64,000 nucleotides of DNA, from positions 3,534,001 through 3,598,000 of the forward strand of contig NC_015717.1 of assembly GCF_000253295.1 (NCBI RefSeq). Direction: 5' to 3'. The notes under the pieces were generated by a model. The model did no database searches. It worked only from the letters and a program-made list of their open reading frames with translations, and had not been told where the DNA came from. This document shows positions 35,168 to 43,423 of the stretch, one piece after another. The number at the start of each line of letters is the position of its first letter. Within the stretch, counting starts at the first letter, position 1. Made by a program: the position numbers and the translations under genes. The DNA comes from Hyphomicrobium sp. MC1. Its GTDB lineage: Bacteria; Pseudomonadota; Alphaproteobacteria; Rhizobiales; Hyphomicrobiaceae.

Positions 35168-35486
35168 CCTATCGTCCCCCGTTATTCCGTGTTGATACGG
35201 GGCTGGCTGGCTAGGCGCTTAAGCGCACAATGGCGGGCTTGCCTCCTCTTTGCGAAACCCTCCCCCGGAGGTGATCGCAATGAAGATCCCGACGTTTGCC
35301 GGGTATACGACTGAGAATATGAAAGTCTACATTATTAGTCAACAATAAGACGCCGTTTAGTTGTGTCTTTTCAGCGACAAACATGCCGAGTTTCGCAGAA
35401 ATGAATGCAATTACGGCCCCGGTCGCAAATCCGCACGAGGCGAACGTCGACCGAGGCCGTAGTCAGATCAAAGCGACCGGCGCTTT
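35168..35486. other. Intergenic region carrying the receptor promoter
   Basis: About 320 bases between the receptor start and the stop of the efe operon. It holds the promoter listed at 35314-35342 and no supported gene or clear terminator for the efe operon. Confidence 0.55.
35314..35342 (-). promoter_or_regulatory. Promoter of the TonB-dependent receptor with overlapping dyad
   Basis: On the minus strand TTGACT and TATTCT are 17 bases apart, a good sigma-70 promoter about 145 bases before the receptor start. An imperfect dyad ATTATT-AGTC-AACAAT (35331-35346 on the plus strand) covers the -35 element and could be an iron-responsive operator (Fur, Irr or RirA). The regulator is an inference. 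Confidence 0.55.
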
Positions 35487-36308
35487 TCAGTTCAAACCGA
35501 GCTTGCCGCGAAGCGTTGAAAGTTCGGTCGCCAGAGCGTTGACCTTGGCTGACAGAACCTTGCGGTCTTCGTCCGACAGCTTGTCGTAAAGCTCGTAGCC
35601 GTCAGCCGTCTTGTACTTCTCCAGCGTGTCGTCGACGACCTTGAAGTCACCGTCGACCTTCTTCACGAAGTCAGGGTGATCCTTCTCGATGAGCGGCCGG
35701 ACAAGATCGTAGATCTTCTTCGAGCCGTCGAAGTTCGCTTTGAAGTCCCACAGGTCGGTATGGCTGTAGCGATCTTCTTCGCCCGAAATCTTGGTCGCGG
35801 CTACCTCTTCCATCAGGGCTGCAGCACCGCCGACAACGGTCTCCGGCGGGAACGTCAGATTCTCGATGCGGTGATTGAGATCTTTGACGTCAGCAAGAAG
35901 CTGATCGGCATAAGGGGCGACGTCCTTCGTGCTTTTCTGTTCCCAAAGGCCGTATTCGATGCGGTGGAAGCCCGAAAATTTCGGATCTTTTTCCTTGGCC
36001 TCGAAGTCATCCGCGCGAGCGTCGATCGTGTGATCGAGATCGGAGAAGAGTTCGGCGATCGGTTCGATCGTTTCATAGTCCATGCGCGTCGGCGCGTAGA
36101 GTGCCTTGGCTTTGGCAATGTCGCCAGCCTTGACGGCCTCGGTGAACTTCGTCGTGTTTTCGAGAAGTTTCTCTGTGTGATCGGCCACAAAGCTCTTGTA
36201 TGCGGCGAGCGGCTCAACGAGTTTTGAATCGTCGTCTTCGGCATATGCCAAGCCAGCATATCCAAACGCCGCTGCGAGCGCAGTCGCAGCCAACAAGTGT
36301 CGTTTCAT
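35487..36308 (-). CDS. EfeO/EfeM-like periplasmic M75 protein (second copy, no cupredoxin domain)
   Basis: A 273-residue protein with a signal peptide (MKRHLLAATALAAAFGYAGLAYAE) and one M75/imelysin-like helical domain containing the metal-site motif FHRIEYGLW. It lacks the cupredoxin part of the full-length EfeO at 37668-38870, as in EfeM-type proteins. CCGGAGGG precedes the start. It is the last gene of the efeUOB operon, 38 bases after efeB. Having both a long and a short EfeO suggests two iron-binding partners for the same permease, or an extra capture protein. Confidence 0.88.
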   Translation of the reverse strand: MKRHLLAATALAAAFGYAGLAYAEDDDSKLVEPLAAYKSFVADHTEKLLENTTKFTEAVKAGDIAKAKALYAPTRMDYETIEPIAELFSDLDHTIDARADDFEAKEKDPKFSGFHRIEYGLWEQKSTKDVAPYADQLLADVKDLNHRIENLTFPPETVVGGAAALMEEVAATKISGEEDRYSHTDLWDFKANFDGSKKIYDLVRPLIEKDHPDFVKKVDGDFKVVDDTLEKYKTADGYELYDKLSDEDRKVLSAKVNALATELSTLRGKLGLN

Positions 36309-36346
36309 CGGTCGTCCCTCCGGTGCTTAATTGGGTAAGGGGTTTT

Positions 36347-37678
36347 CTAGGAACGTGTCGACGGATCCGCCGTCGCGGCCTCGGCCAACTTTCGGCCCAG
36401 ATAGTCGCCAGCTTCCCGCGCCCCTGGAAGAACGAAGAAATAACCGCCACCGATTGGCTTGATGTATTCCTCTAACGGCTCGCCATCGAGCCGCGACTGC
36501 ACGGCAATGAACCCCTTTTCGAGGTCTGATTGGTAGGCAATGAACAGCAGCCCCTGGTCGAGCTGGCCGTTCTTGGTGATGCCGTTCGAATAGTTGAACG
36601 GCCGGCGTAGTATAAGGTTCTTTCGCGTTTCGGAAGTTCGTGGATTGGCAAGCCGGATGTGCGCATCAAGGCGCGTGATTTTTCCATCCGGATCTTTCGT
36701 GTAATTGGGGACGTCGGTCTCCTTGACACCATCCATCGGCGCACCGGACATCTTCTTGCGACCGAAGATGCGCTGTTGCTCGCCAAGTGGGGTGCGATCC
36801 CAGCGTTCCACGAAGTTACGGATGATGCGGACGGCCTGATACGTGCCGCCGACAGCCCACTCAGGCTCATCGTGACCTTGGCCGACCCAGACGATCTCGT
36901 CCATCATCGGCTTGTCATTGGAATTCGGGTTGGCCGAGCCGTCCCGGAAACCCAAGAAGTTGCGTGCGCTCGGTATCGATCCATCCGCTTCGGGCAGTAC
37001 AGTTGGAACGCTACCTTCCTGCTTCCAGCGCGGAACGAGGTATTCGGGCATGTTTTTCAGAATGTCGCGCAGCGCATGAATGTTCGTATCGGCCGTGTTC
37101 GAGCAGAACTGCAGTGAGAGATCGCCGTGGCACAGCTCAGCGTCGAGAGCATCATTCTTGAATTGAGTCATCTGCTGGAGATGACGCGGCTTCAGGCGTT
37201 TGAGCCAGGGGCGCGTCTCGAACATTGAGTTGCCTAGGCCGACCGTGATCGTCAAATTGTCGGGCTGAATTTCAGGACCAAGAATGCCTGAATCGGCCGG
37301 CGGCAGTTTGGGGTCTAATTCCGGTGGGGTGCCACCCTGCGTCAGAAACACGATGCGTTCGGTCAGCTTACGCATCATTTTCTCGAAGTCGGCAGGAGTA
37401 TCGGTGATCACGTCGAGTGAAACCAACATGCCATTGGCCGGCCGCGGCGTGACAACGCCAGCCTGGTGGAGGCCGTAGAACGGAACTCTCTGCTCGACGT
37501 CTGTGCGATGACTTTCGGGCGCGTCAGTCACCTGCTTGTCGTTCGCGCGCGCTTCCTGAACGGCGAGGCCTGATGTCAACGCGCCGCCAGCAGCAACACC
37601 GAGACCGAGCAGAATTTTCCGGCGGTCGGTGCTTACGGATCTGTGCTGATCAGTCGGGCTTTTTTGATCATGTACCAT
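36347..37678 (-). CDS. efeB: Deferrochelatase/DyP-type peroxidase EfeB
   Basis: A 443-residue haem peroxidase exported by Tat (STDRRKILLGLGVAAGGALTSGLAVQEARA). The dye-decolourising peroxidase signature NFLGFRDGSANP holds the distal Asp. The C-terminal half has TPLGEQQRIFGRKKMSGAPMDG and QGLLFIAYQSDLEKGF. EfeB acts in the periplasm, oxidising ferrous iron and possibly removing iron from haem, for delivery to EfeO and EfeU. Its first bases overlap the efeO stop by 11 bases, so the two are coupled. Confidence 0.93.
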   Translation of the reverse strand: MVHDQKSPTDQHRSVSTDRRKILLGLGVAAGGALTSGLAVQEARANDKQVTDAPESHRTDVEQRVPFYGLHQAGVVTPRPANGMLVSLDVITDTPADFEKMMRKLTERIVFLTQGGTPPELDPKLPPADSGILGPEIQPDNLTITVGLGNSMFETRPWLKRLKPRHLQQMTQFKNDALDAELCHGDLSLQFCSNTADTNIHALRDILKNMPEYLVPRWKQEGSVPTVLPEADGSIPSARNFLGFRDGSANPNSNDKPMMDEIVWVGQGHDEPEWAVGGTYQAVRIIRNFVERWDRTPLGEQQRIFGRKKMSGAPMDGVKETDVPNYTKDPDGKITRLDAHIRLANPRTSETRKNLILRRPFNYSNGITKNGQLDQGLLFIAYQSDLEKGFIAVQSRLDGEPLEEYIKPIGGGYFFVLPGAREAGDYLGRKLAEAATADPSTRS

Positions 37679-38870
37679 TGGAATTCATCCCAATAGCGGA
37701 CGGTAACTCATTGAGTGCGTCCGCGAGGTTTGTGAAAGCCGCCGTCAGCTCCTTGCGTTGACCCGGGCTGGCAGACGTCGAAGAGGCCGTCGCGGCGTCG
37801 CTCTTCTGTTTGGCGACTTCGTCTTTCGTGGCGGTCAAAGTAGCGTCGATCTTGTGAGCGAGGTCCGGATTGACCGGCTTCACAACCGGCCGAAGCAAAC
37901 CGACGATCTTGTCGATGCCATCAAGGTTGGCTTCGAGATCGGTCATGTCGGTTTCGGCAATGCTGTCGTTTTTCGCGGGCAGGCGATCACGCGATAGCTG
38001 CGTGGTGAAATTGCCCGCGCTATCGATGAGAATGCCCGGCGTCATTTTCATCGCCTTCAGACGCTCATTGAGCGTCGTGAGATCGGCGACGAGACGGTCG
38101 GCAATGGGGCTAAGACCATCCAGGCTTTTCGTGACGAAGAGCCCGCGTTCGATGCGATGATATCCAACGAATGCCGGATCGTTCTCGCGCTTCTCGAAAT
38201 AGTCTGCGACCGGGTCGATCGTATTCTGCAAATCCGCAAAGCGATGCACGACCGGTTCGATGCGCTTATAGGGCTGCCGCGCTATGATATAGAGAGACTG
38301 GGCCTTGGCGAGGTCGCCGGTCTTGATGGCGTCGGCAAGTTCCTGGGCATCGCGCAATGCCGCCGAACTCTGACGGCCGAGGTAAAATTTATACTCGCCC
38401 ATCGGCCCAAGAAGCGCGCGCATCGTCGCCTTCGGAGGCTCGGCGTTCGCTTCCTGCGATGGGGTGACATGCAAAGTCCCACGCGGGTTCGACAGTAGTC
38501 CGCAGGTGACTTCGTAGGTGCCCGGGGCAAGACGCACTTTCAGCGTCTGCTTGAAGCCCGGCGCAATGTTTTCCCGCTCTGCCAGGACCATCACGCCGTC
38601 AAGGACTTCCCATTCGACGGGACGTTCCGACTTGTTTGAAATCTCGAACGTTCGCTCGCCGGCGGGAACCGAAAGCGAATTGGGCTCACATGCTTTCGAC
38701 GTCACGGCAACGGACACGGCAGCGACGTTATCGTGGCGGGTTTGCTTGGTCGCCACGTAAAACGCAGCACCCGCGACGAGTACGAGAACCGTCGCCCCGG
38801 CAACACCAAGATACATAATGCCGGACGATGGGGCTTTCGGCTTTCCTTGGCGGGTCTCAGGCGCGGACAT
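37668..38870 (-). CDS. efeO: Iron uptake periplasmic protein EfeO (cupredoxin plus M75 domains)
   Basis: A 400-residue protein with a membrane anchor or signal (IMYLGVAGATVLVLVAGAAFYVATK). The cupredoxin-like domain (about 55-150) includes the SKACEPN cysteine and the EVTCGLLSNP site. A M75 helical domain with YHRIERGLF follows. It binds iron or copper in the periplasm and passes iron to EfeU. The start at 38870 (MSAPETRQGK) overlaps the efeU stop by 14 bases; the frame is open for 55 codons upstream but lies inside efeU and has no homology. Confidence 0.9.
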   Translation of the reverse strand: MSAPETRQGKPKAPSSGIMYLGVAGATVLVLVAGAAFYVATKQTRHDNVAAVSVAVTSKACEPNSLSVPAGERTFEISNKSERPVEWEVLDGVMVLAERENIAPGFKQTLKVRLAPGTYEVTCGLLSNPRGTLHVTPSQEANAEPPKATMRALLGPMGEYKFYLGRQSSAALRDAQELADAIKTGDLAKAQSLYIIARQPYKRIEPVVHRFADLQNTIDPVADYFEKRENDPAFVGYHRIERGLFVTKSLDGLSPIADRLVADLTTLNERLKAMKMTPGILIDSAGNFTTQLSRDRLPAKNDSIAETDMTDLEANLDGIDKIVGLLRPVVKPVNPDLAHKIDATLTATKDEVAKQKSDAATASSTSASPGQRKELTAAFTNLADALNELPSAIGMNSNGT

Positions 38871-39714
38871 TTTTATTGTTACCCTGGTATGCTTCGACTG
38901 AGACGCTGCCCGGACGAACAGGCCGCAAATAGAGATAGAGAACGATCGCCAGGAACCCGAGGTAGACGATGACCTCGCCGACTGTCGGATTTTCCTGATA
39001 GCTGAAGACGCCGGAAAGAATGGTTCCGAGGACACTCGAGATCGGCAAGACCGCGCTCATATCGTAGGCGGGCTGCTGCAGGCCGTTCCAAAGTCCGGCT
39101 TCATGCAAGGCGCCGACCGATGAAGAGAGGATGCCGGCGGCGACGAAAATGATGAAGACGCCAGTCCATTGGAAGAAGCGACGGAGATCGAGCCGAACGC
39201 CGCCGACATAGATGATCAAGCCGACGACAACAGCGGCCGCGATACCCGCAAGAGCGCCAAGCGGAGCTTCCAGGCCGTTGCTCTGCTGAAAGATCGCAAG
39301 CAGAAAAAAGATCGACTCGAGCCCTTCGCGAGCGACTGCGAAGAATACAAGACCAATGAGCCCCCACGTCCCACCGTGCGACGAATGAAAGGCCGCTTCG
39401 ACGGAATGCTGCAGCTCGCTCTTGATAGAGCGTGCGGCCTTGCGCATCCAGAACACCATCGAGATCAGCACCGCGACAGCAATGAAGCCAACGATCGCCT
39501 CGAACAGCTCTTGCGCCTTCTGGGGAAACTCGGCGCTGACGAATAGAAGCGCGGCACCGGCGAAAAGAGAGACGGCTACAGCCAGCAGCACACCCATCCA
39601 CACCGCAGGCATCCATTCGGATCGCCCCGTCTGAGCGAGATAGGTTGCAACGATACCGGTGATGAGCGCTGCTTCGATGCCTTCGCGAAGCATGATCAGA
39701 AACGGAGCGAGCAC
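38857..39714 (-). CDS. efeU: Ferrous iron permease EfeU (FTR1 family)
   Basis: A 285-residue seven-helix permease. The two REGxE iron motifs are present: REGIE at 10-14 and REGLE at 129-133, the second within FFAVAREGLESIFFLLAIFQQ. It imports iron across the inner membrane after EfeB oxidation. It is the first gene of efeU-efeO-efeB-efeO2. A perfect inverted repeat spans its likely promoter and an FNR-type box lies further upstream. Confidence 0.93.
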   Translation of the reverse strand: MLAPFLIMLREGIEAALITGIVATYLAQTGRSEWMPAVWMGVLLAVAVSLFAGAALLFVSAEFPQKAQELFEAIVGFIAVAVLISMVFWMRKAARSIKSELQHSVEAAFHSSHGGTWGLIGLVFFAVAREGLESIFFLLAIFQQSNGLEAPLGALAGIAAAVVVGLIIYVGGVRLDLRRFFQWTGVFIIFVAAGILSSSVGALHEAGLWNGLQQPAYDMSAVLPISSVLGTILSGVFSYQENPTVGEVIVYLGFLAIVLYLYLRPVRPGSVSVEAYQGNNKNVRA

Positions 39715-39755
39715 GCTCTCTTCCCTTCACTTTTGGTCTCAGGGTATTGCCGCTT

Positions 39756-39790
39756 GAAATAGGAAACTTGACTTCTAAAATCAAGTTTCC
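39756..39790 (-). promoter_or_regulatory. efeU promoter with a perfect 10-bp inverted repeat
   Basis: GGAAACTTGA (39762-39771) and TCAAGTTTCC (39781-39790) are perfect inverted copies around CTTCTAAAA. On the minus strand they cover TTGATT (-35, 39779-39784) and end at TATTTC (-10, 39756-39761), 17 bases apart. A repressor bound here would block RNA polymerase. An iron regulator (Irr, RirA or Fur/Mur) is likely from the genes served, but the sequence does not exactly fit a consensus I know. Confidence 0.68.
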
Positions 39791-39807
39791 ATATGTCGCA
39801 ATCGCCC

Positions 39808-39821
39808 TTGATCAAAATCAA
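39808..39821 (-). promoter_or_regulatory. FNR/FixK-type box upstream of efeU
   Basis: TTGAT-CAAA-ATCAA is a perfect match to the TTGATnnnnATCAA consensus. Its centre is about 65 bases before the inferred transcription start of efeU, a possible activating position. It suggests that uptake of ferrous iron rises at low oxygen. It could also act on the zinc operon on the other side, but that start is 280 bases away. Confidence 0.55.
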
Positions 39822-40054
39822 TTTTTCGCAATGTTTGCCGCGCGTGACGGGCGGCATAGGCCACTTGGCTAAGCCATTGCTTTTCCTATTCGTGTGAGCG
39901 GCGCCGCGCTCTCAAATTCCCCACGACCTTATCCCGCGACGGCCGTTTCGCACGGCCGCACGCGCCATCCTCTCCGTCATGCCGGCAACCCCACCTCTTG
40001 ATATCCACCCAACCAAATCCGAGACCCACAATTCCGCCGTAGTCATTCGGCATT

Positions 40055-40073
40055 AAATGTTATAATATACGTT
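40055..40073 (+). promoter_or_regulatory. Zur-like site before the zinc ABC operon
   Basis: AAATGTTATAATATACGTT resembles Zur boxes (core TGTTATA-n-TATAACA); the left half is exact and the right half partly matches. It lies 28 bases before the microprotein gene that opens the zinc operon. A similar site with the same left half occurs at 43424-43440. Confidence 0.6.
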
Positions 40074-40100
40074 CTGGTGCGAGGCGGATAAATCACGACC

Positions 40101-40226
40101 ATGTCGAACAGAAATCCATTCGAGCGCTCCTTGATGGCGCAGCCCGCTTACCGACGGCTGATCGGCACGGGCGGCGTCCTGGTTGTGCTGTGGATCGCAA
40201 TTTTTTGGGCGGTGGCTCTTCCATGA
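40101..40226 (+). CDS. 41-residue membrane microprotein heading the zinc ABC operon
   Basis: An ORF of 41 residues: a polar start (MSNRNPFERSLMAQPAYRRL) and one hydrophobic helix (GGVLVVLWIAIFWAVALP). Its stop overlaps the ATG of the ATP-binding gene as ATGA, and the Zur-like site lies 28 bases upstream. Both show that it is the first cistron of the zinc operon. It should sit in the inner membrane. It could stabilise the importer or serve to couple translation; I recognise no family. Confidence 0.7.
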   Translation: MSNRNPFERSLMAQPAYRRLIGTGGVLVVLWIAIFWAVALP

Positions 40227-40975
40227 GGCAACCATTGATCAAGCTTCGAGACGTGACGGTGGCCTATGCGCGTCACCCGGCGCTCCATCATGTATCGGGA
40301 ACGTTCGACGAAGGCAGTATGACGGCTATCACCGGCCCTAACGGCGCGGGTAAGTCGACACTGTTAAAGGCGATCATGGGTGAGCTGCCTCTAGCAGAAG
40401 GCGCCATCGAGCGGCCGGGTCTCGCAGCATGCGATTTCGGGTATCTGCCGCAAGCCGCCGAGATCGACCGGCAATTTCCGATGTCTGTCGCCGACACGGT
40501 GATGCTCGGCGCTTGGCACCGAAGCGGTTCATTCCGACGCGTCGATTCCGATGCGACGGAGAAAGCACGAAAAGCGTTGACGGCTGTTGGCTTGGACGGC
40601 TTTGGCGGCCGCATCATAGGCTCGCTCTCGGCAGGGCAATTCCAGCGCGTGTTGTTCGCGCGGCTATTGCTTCAGGATGCGAAGATCATCGTTCTCGATG
40701 AACCGTTTACTGCGATCGACGCACGCACCACGCGCGACCTCTTGGATATCGTCTGCCGCTGGCACAAGGAGGGACGGACGATCATCGCCGTCTTGCACGA
40801 TTTCGATCAGGTCCGCGCCCACTTTCCCGACACTCTTCTTCTCGCCCGCGAGGCCATCGGGTGGGGGCCTACAAGCGTCGCGATGTCGTCGCGGAACCTG
40901 CTGCGCGCCCGAGCGATGGCGGAAAGCTGGGACGAAGGCGCTGAGGTTTGCGAGAAGGATACGGCCGCCGCATGA
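40223..40975 (+). CDS. aztA: Zinc ABC transporter ATP-binding protein (AztA type)
   Basis: A 250-residue ATPase: Walker A GPNGAGKST, signature LSAGQFQRVLFAR, Walker B IIVLDEPFTAID, H-loop VLHDFD. The opening LIKLRDVTVAYARHPALHHVSG fits AztA, the ATPase of the AztABC zinc importer described in Paracoccus, better than ZnuC. Assignment to zinc also rests on the Zur-like site. Both ends overlap neighbours as ATGA, so the operon is tightly coupled. ZnuC is the alternative name. Confidence 0.85.
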   Translation: MRQPLIKLRDVTVAYARHPALHHVSGTFDEGSMTAITGPNGAGKSTLLKAIMGELPLAEGAIERPGLAACDFGYLPQAAEIDRQFPMSVADTVMLGAWHRSGSFRRVDSDATEKARKALTAVGLDGFGGRIIGSLSAGQFQRVLFARLLLQDAKIIVLDEPFTAIDARTTRDLLDIVCRWHKEGRTIIAVLHDFDQVRAHFPDTLLLAREAIGWGPTSVAMSSRNLLRARAMAESWDEGAEVCEKDTAAA

Positions 40976-41844
40976 GTCTGCATGCCATTTTCATCTCGCC
41001 GTTCGTCGATTATGGCTTCATGCGCCGCGCGCTCGTTGCGTGCTTTGCCCTGGCGCTCGGCTCGGGGCCTGTCGGCGTGCTTTTAATGCTCAGGCGCATG
41101 AGCCTTGTCGGCGATGCCATGAGCCATGCGATCCTTCCCGGCGCGGCGGTCGGCTTCTTGATTGCTGGCGGTCTTTCTCTGCCGGCGATGGGCTTCGGCG
41201 GCCTGGTGGCAGGATTGAGCATCGCGCTTCTATCCGGCGTTATCAGCAGGACGACCTCGCTTCGTGAAGATGCGAGTTTCGCTAGTTTCTATCTGACATC
41301 GCTCGCGCTTGGCGTTTTGATCGTTTCGCTGCGAGGCTCGAACATCGACCTGCTGCATGTCCTGTTCGGGACGATCCTGGCGATCGATTCGAATGCGCTT
41401 TATCTCGTTGGCGGCATTGCCTCGCTGACAATCATTATCCTCGCGGTCGTGTACCGGCCACTCGTCGCCGAATGCTTCGATCCCGGATTTCTGCGGGCCG
41501 TTGGGGGCCACGGCTCCCTCTTTCACTTTCTGTTTTTGCTGCTCGTCGTGATCAATCTGGTCGCGAGCTTCGAAGCGCTTGGAACGCTGATGGCCGTTGG
41601 CCTGATGATGCTCCCCGCGGCCGTCGCGCGTCTTTGGGCACAATCACTTCCGGCCATGTTCGCCGTCGCGGCGGGGACGGCCGTCGTCTCAGGCTATCTC
41701 GGTTTGGTCGCGTCGTTCCATTTCGCCGTGGCCTCCGGGCCGACGATCATCCTTACCGCAAGCTGCATCTATGGCGTCTCGCTCATTCTCAGCCCTTCGG
41801 GCATGGCGCGGCGTCTCTATTCGCGTCCTCACCTCAAAGCATAG
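40972..41844 (+). CDS. aztB: Zinc ABC transporter permease (AztB type)
   Basis: A 290-residue member of the ABC-3 metal permease family with eight or nine helices. Family motifs are FMRRALVACFALALGSGPVGVLLMLRRMSLVGDAMSHAILPGA near the start, TSLREDASFASFYLTSLALGV and GTLMAVGLMMLPAAVARLW. The start MSLHAIF overlaps the aztA stop. It forms the inner-membrane channel for zinc delivered by the binding protein 14 bases downstream. Confidence 0.88.
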   Translation: MSLHAIFISPFVDYGFMRRALVACFALALGSGPVGVLLMLRRMSLVGDAMSHAILPGAAVGFLIAGGLSLPAMGFGGLVAGLSIALLSGVISRTTSLREDASFASFYLTSLALGVLIVSLRGSNIDLLHVLFGTILAIDSNALYLVGGIASLTIIILAVVYRPLVAECFDPGFLRAVGGHGSLFHFLFLLLVVINLVASFEALGTLMAVGLMMLPAAVARLWAQSLPAMFAVAAGTAVVSGYLGLVASFHFAVASGPTIILTASCIYGVSLILSPSGMARRLYSRPHLKA

Positions 41845-41858
41845 ACAGGAGATTGATC

Positions 41859-42758
41859 ATGAGGGTTTCTAATCTCGTCTTCGGACTGCTGGTGTCTTCC
41901 AGCGTCGCCGCCGGCTTCTCGGCGGCCGCGTCGGCAAAGACGCTAAATACTGTGGCCAGTTTTACGGTGCTCGCCGACGTCGTGAAGCAAGTCGGCGGCG
42001 ACCACGTGAACGTGAAAAGCCTTGTCCCGCCGAATGGCGATCCACATGAATTCGAGCCTTCGCCTGACGATGCGAAATCTCTGAAGGAAGCGGACATCAC
42101 TTTTATCAGCGGCGAAGGCCTCGAAGGCTGGTTCGAAAAGCTGGTGACGGCATCGGGCTACAATGGCAAGCCAATCGTTGTATCGAATGGCATCAAGACA
42201 CGAACCATGGAAGAGGACGGCAAGACCGTCACCGATCCGCACGTCTGGAATAGCCCGGTCAACGTCAAGGTCTGGGTCGTCAATATCGAGAAGGCGCTTG
42301 CCTCGGCCGACCCGTCCGACGCCGCCGACTTTAAGGCCAATGCCAAGGTCTATTCCGAGAAGCTCGATGCGCTGAATACGTATGCTAAATCCGTCCTTGA
42401 GACGGTGCCGAAGGATCGGCGCAAGATCCTGACCAGCCACGATGCATTCGGCTACTTCGGAAGGGAATACGGCGTGACGTTCCTTTCGCCTATTGGCCTC
42501 TCGACCGAAACTGAAGCATCTGCCGCCGACGTTGCCAAGCTGATCGATCAGATCAAGGCGGAGAAGGTCAAAACGTACTTCTTCGAAAACTCGAACGACT
42601 CTCGCCTCGTCAAACAGATCGCGAAGGCCACGGGCGCGCAACCCGGCGGCGAGCTGTATGTCGAATCGCTGTCGAAGGCCGATGGCCCGGCCCCGACCTA
42701 CGCGAAGATGTTTCACTACAACGTCGATCAGTTGTCGAAGGCCTTCGCGGGAACCTGA
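41859..42758 (+). CDS. aztC: Zinc ABC transporter substrate-binding protein (AztC type)
   Basis: A 299-residue cluster A-I metal-binding protein with a signal peptide (to about AASAK). Three histidine ligands are visible: H63 in DPHEFEPSP, H128 in DPHVWNSP and H194 in LTSHDAFGYFGREYG. There is no His-rich loop like that of ZnuA, which fits AztC. It captures zinc in the periplasm for AztB. AGGAG stands eight bases ahead of the ATG. Manganese-type relatives are similar, so the zinc call leans on the operon and its Zur-like site. A strong terminator follows. Confidence 0.88.
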   Translation: MRVSNLVFGLLVSSSVAAGFSAAASAKTLNTVASFTVLADVVKQVGGDHVNVKSLVPPNGDPHEFEPSPDDAKSLKEADITFISGEGLEGWFEKLVTASGYNGKPIVVSNGIKTRTMEEDGKTVTDPHVWNSPVNVKVWVVNIEKALASADPSDAADFKANAKVYSEKLDALNTYAKSVLETVPKDRRKILTSHDAFGYFGREYGVTFLSPIGLSTETEASAADVAKLIDQIKAEKVKTYFFENSNDSRLVKQIAKATGAQPGGELYVESLSKADGPAPTYAKMFHYNVDQLSKAFAGT

Positions 42759-42787
42759 GCGGCAGCGAAAACCAACCTCCAACGATC

Positions 42788-42821
42788 AAGCGGCGAGCCT
42801 CAAAAGCTCGCCGCTTTTTTT
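42788..42821 (+). terminator. Terminator at the end of the zinc operon
   Basis: AAGCGGCGAGC / GCTCGCCGCTT, an 11-bp stem with loop CTCAAAA, then a run of T. It ends at the stop of the convergent HExxH gene and may serve both. Confidence 0.93.
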
Positions 42822-43329
42822 AGTGCACGTTGGAGTCGGTGTAGCAGGCGCGCATGGCTTCGCAGCGATGTGGACCGGCAAAGTGCATGTTGTCGCCCTT
42901 GGCGGCGCTGATGAAGTCGCACACCTGGTTCAATCCGTCTTCCGTTAGCCACCCTTCCCTGCGTCCGCGCTGCACACCGAAGCAGTCGGCAGTTTGCTCA
43001 TCGGGTCCACGGAACTGATGTCCGCACTCGTGCGAATAGATCCAGAGCTCGACTGGGCGCGGCAGCTTGTCGAGCAGTCGGGTGTTGAGAATGATGAAGC
43101 CCGGATAGGCCGCACCATAATCGTCAAGCTTCTCGTCAATTACGGTCGGACGGTCGCCGCATTGGATGCGATATCCCTTGAGCCTGAGTTGGCCGACGGG
43201 GACGAGATACGCCGAGCCGTTTGTATAGCCGATGTATTCTTCAGCGGTGGGACCCCCGTCGGAAACGCCCGCCAACGCCAGGGCCGGCGCGATAACACAA
43301 AGACGAGCAAGAAGTTTCAATCGATTCAT
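42820..43329 (-). CDS. Exported HExxH metallopeptidase-like protein
   Basis: A 169-residue protein with a signal peptide (MNRLKLLARLCVIAPALALAGV). It carries a zinc-protease motif HECGH in WIYSHECGHQFRG, followed 16 residues later by ADCFGVQRG, where the Asp could be the third ligand, and six or more cysteines. Small proteins of this type are found in Hyphomicrobiales without known substrates. The start MNRLKLL is chosen so that the signal peptide is terminal; the frame is open 14 codons earlier. It stands between two zinc-related transporters, and a Zur-like site lies about 95 bases before its start, so it may be zinc-controlled. Confidence 0.75.
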   Translation of the reverse strand: MNRLKLLARLCVIAPALALAGVSDGGPTAEEYIGYTNGSAYLVPVGQLRLKGYRIQCGDRPTVIDEKLDDYGAAYPGFIILNTRLLDKLPRPVELWIYSHECGHQFRGPDEQTADCFGVQRGRREGWLTEDGLNQVCDFISAAKGDNMHFAGPHRCEAMRACYTDSNVH

Positions 43330-43423
43330 GTTGGCGATGGTCCATTCTCCGAAGGATTTGATTGCGGCCAATCCGACGCGCGCTGCGGCCGCCTCGGTCC
43401 GGTCATAATCATACGGTGTCTAT

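Larger units (their letters stand above)
39715..40100. other. Divergent regulatory region between the iron and zinc operons
   Basis: About 385 bases without a gene. From left to right it contains the efeU promoter with its inverted repeat, an FNR-type box and a Zur-like site. The middle part (about 39825-40050) has nothing I can name. Confidence 0.65.

Noticed and set aside
39930..39965. CGGCCG-containing repeat in the region between efeU and the zinc operon
   Set aside because: The units are short, self-complementary and GC-rich, which is expected by chance here.
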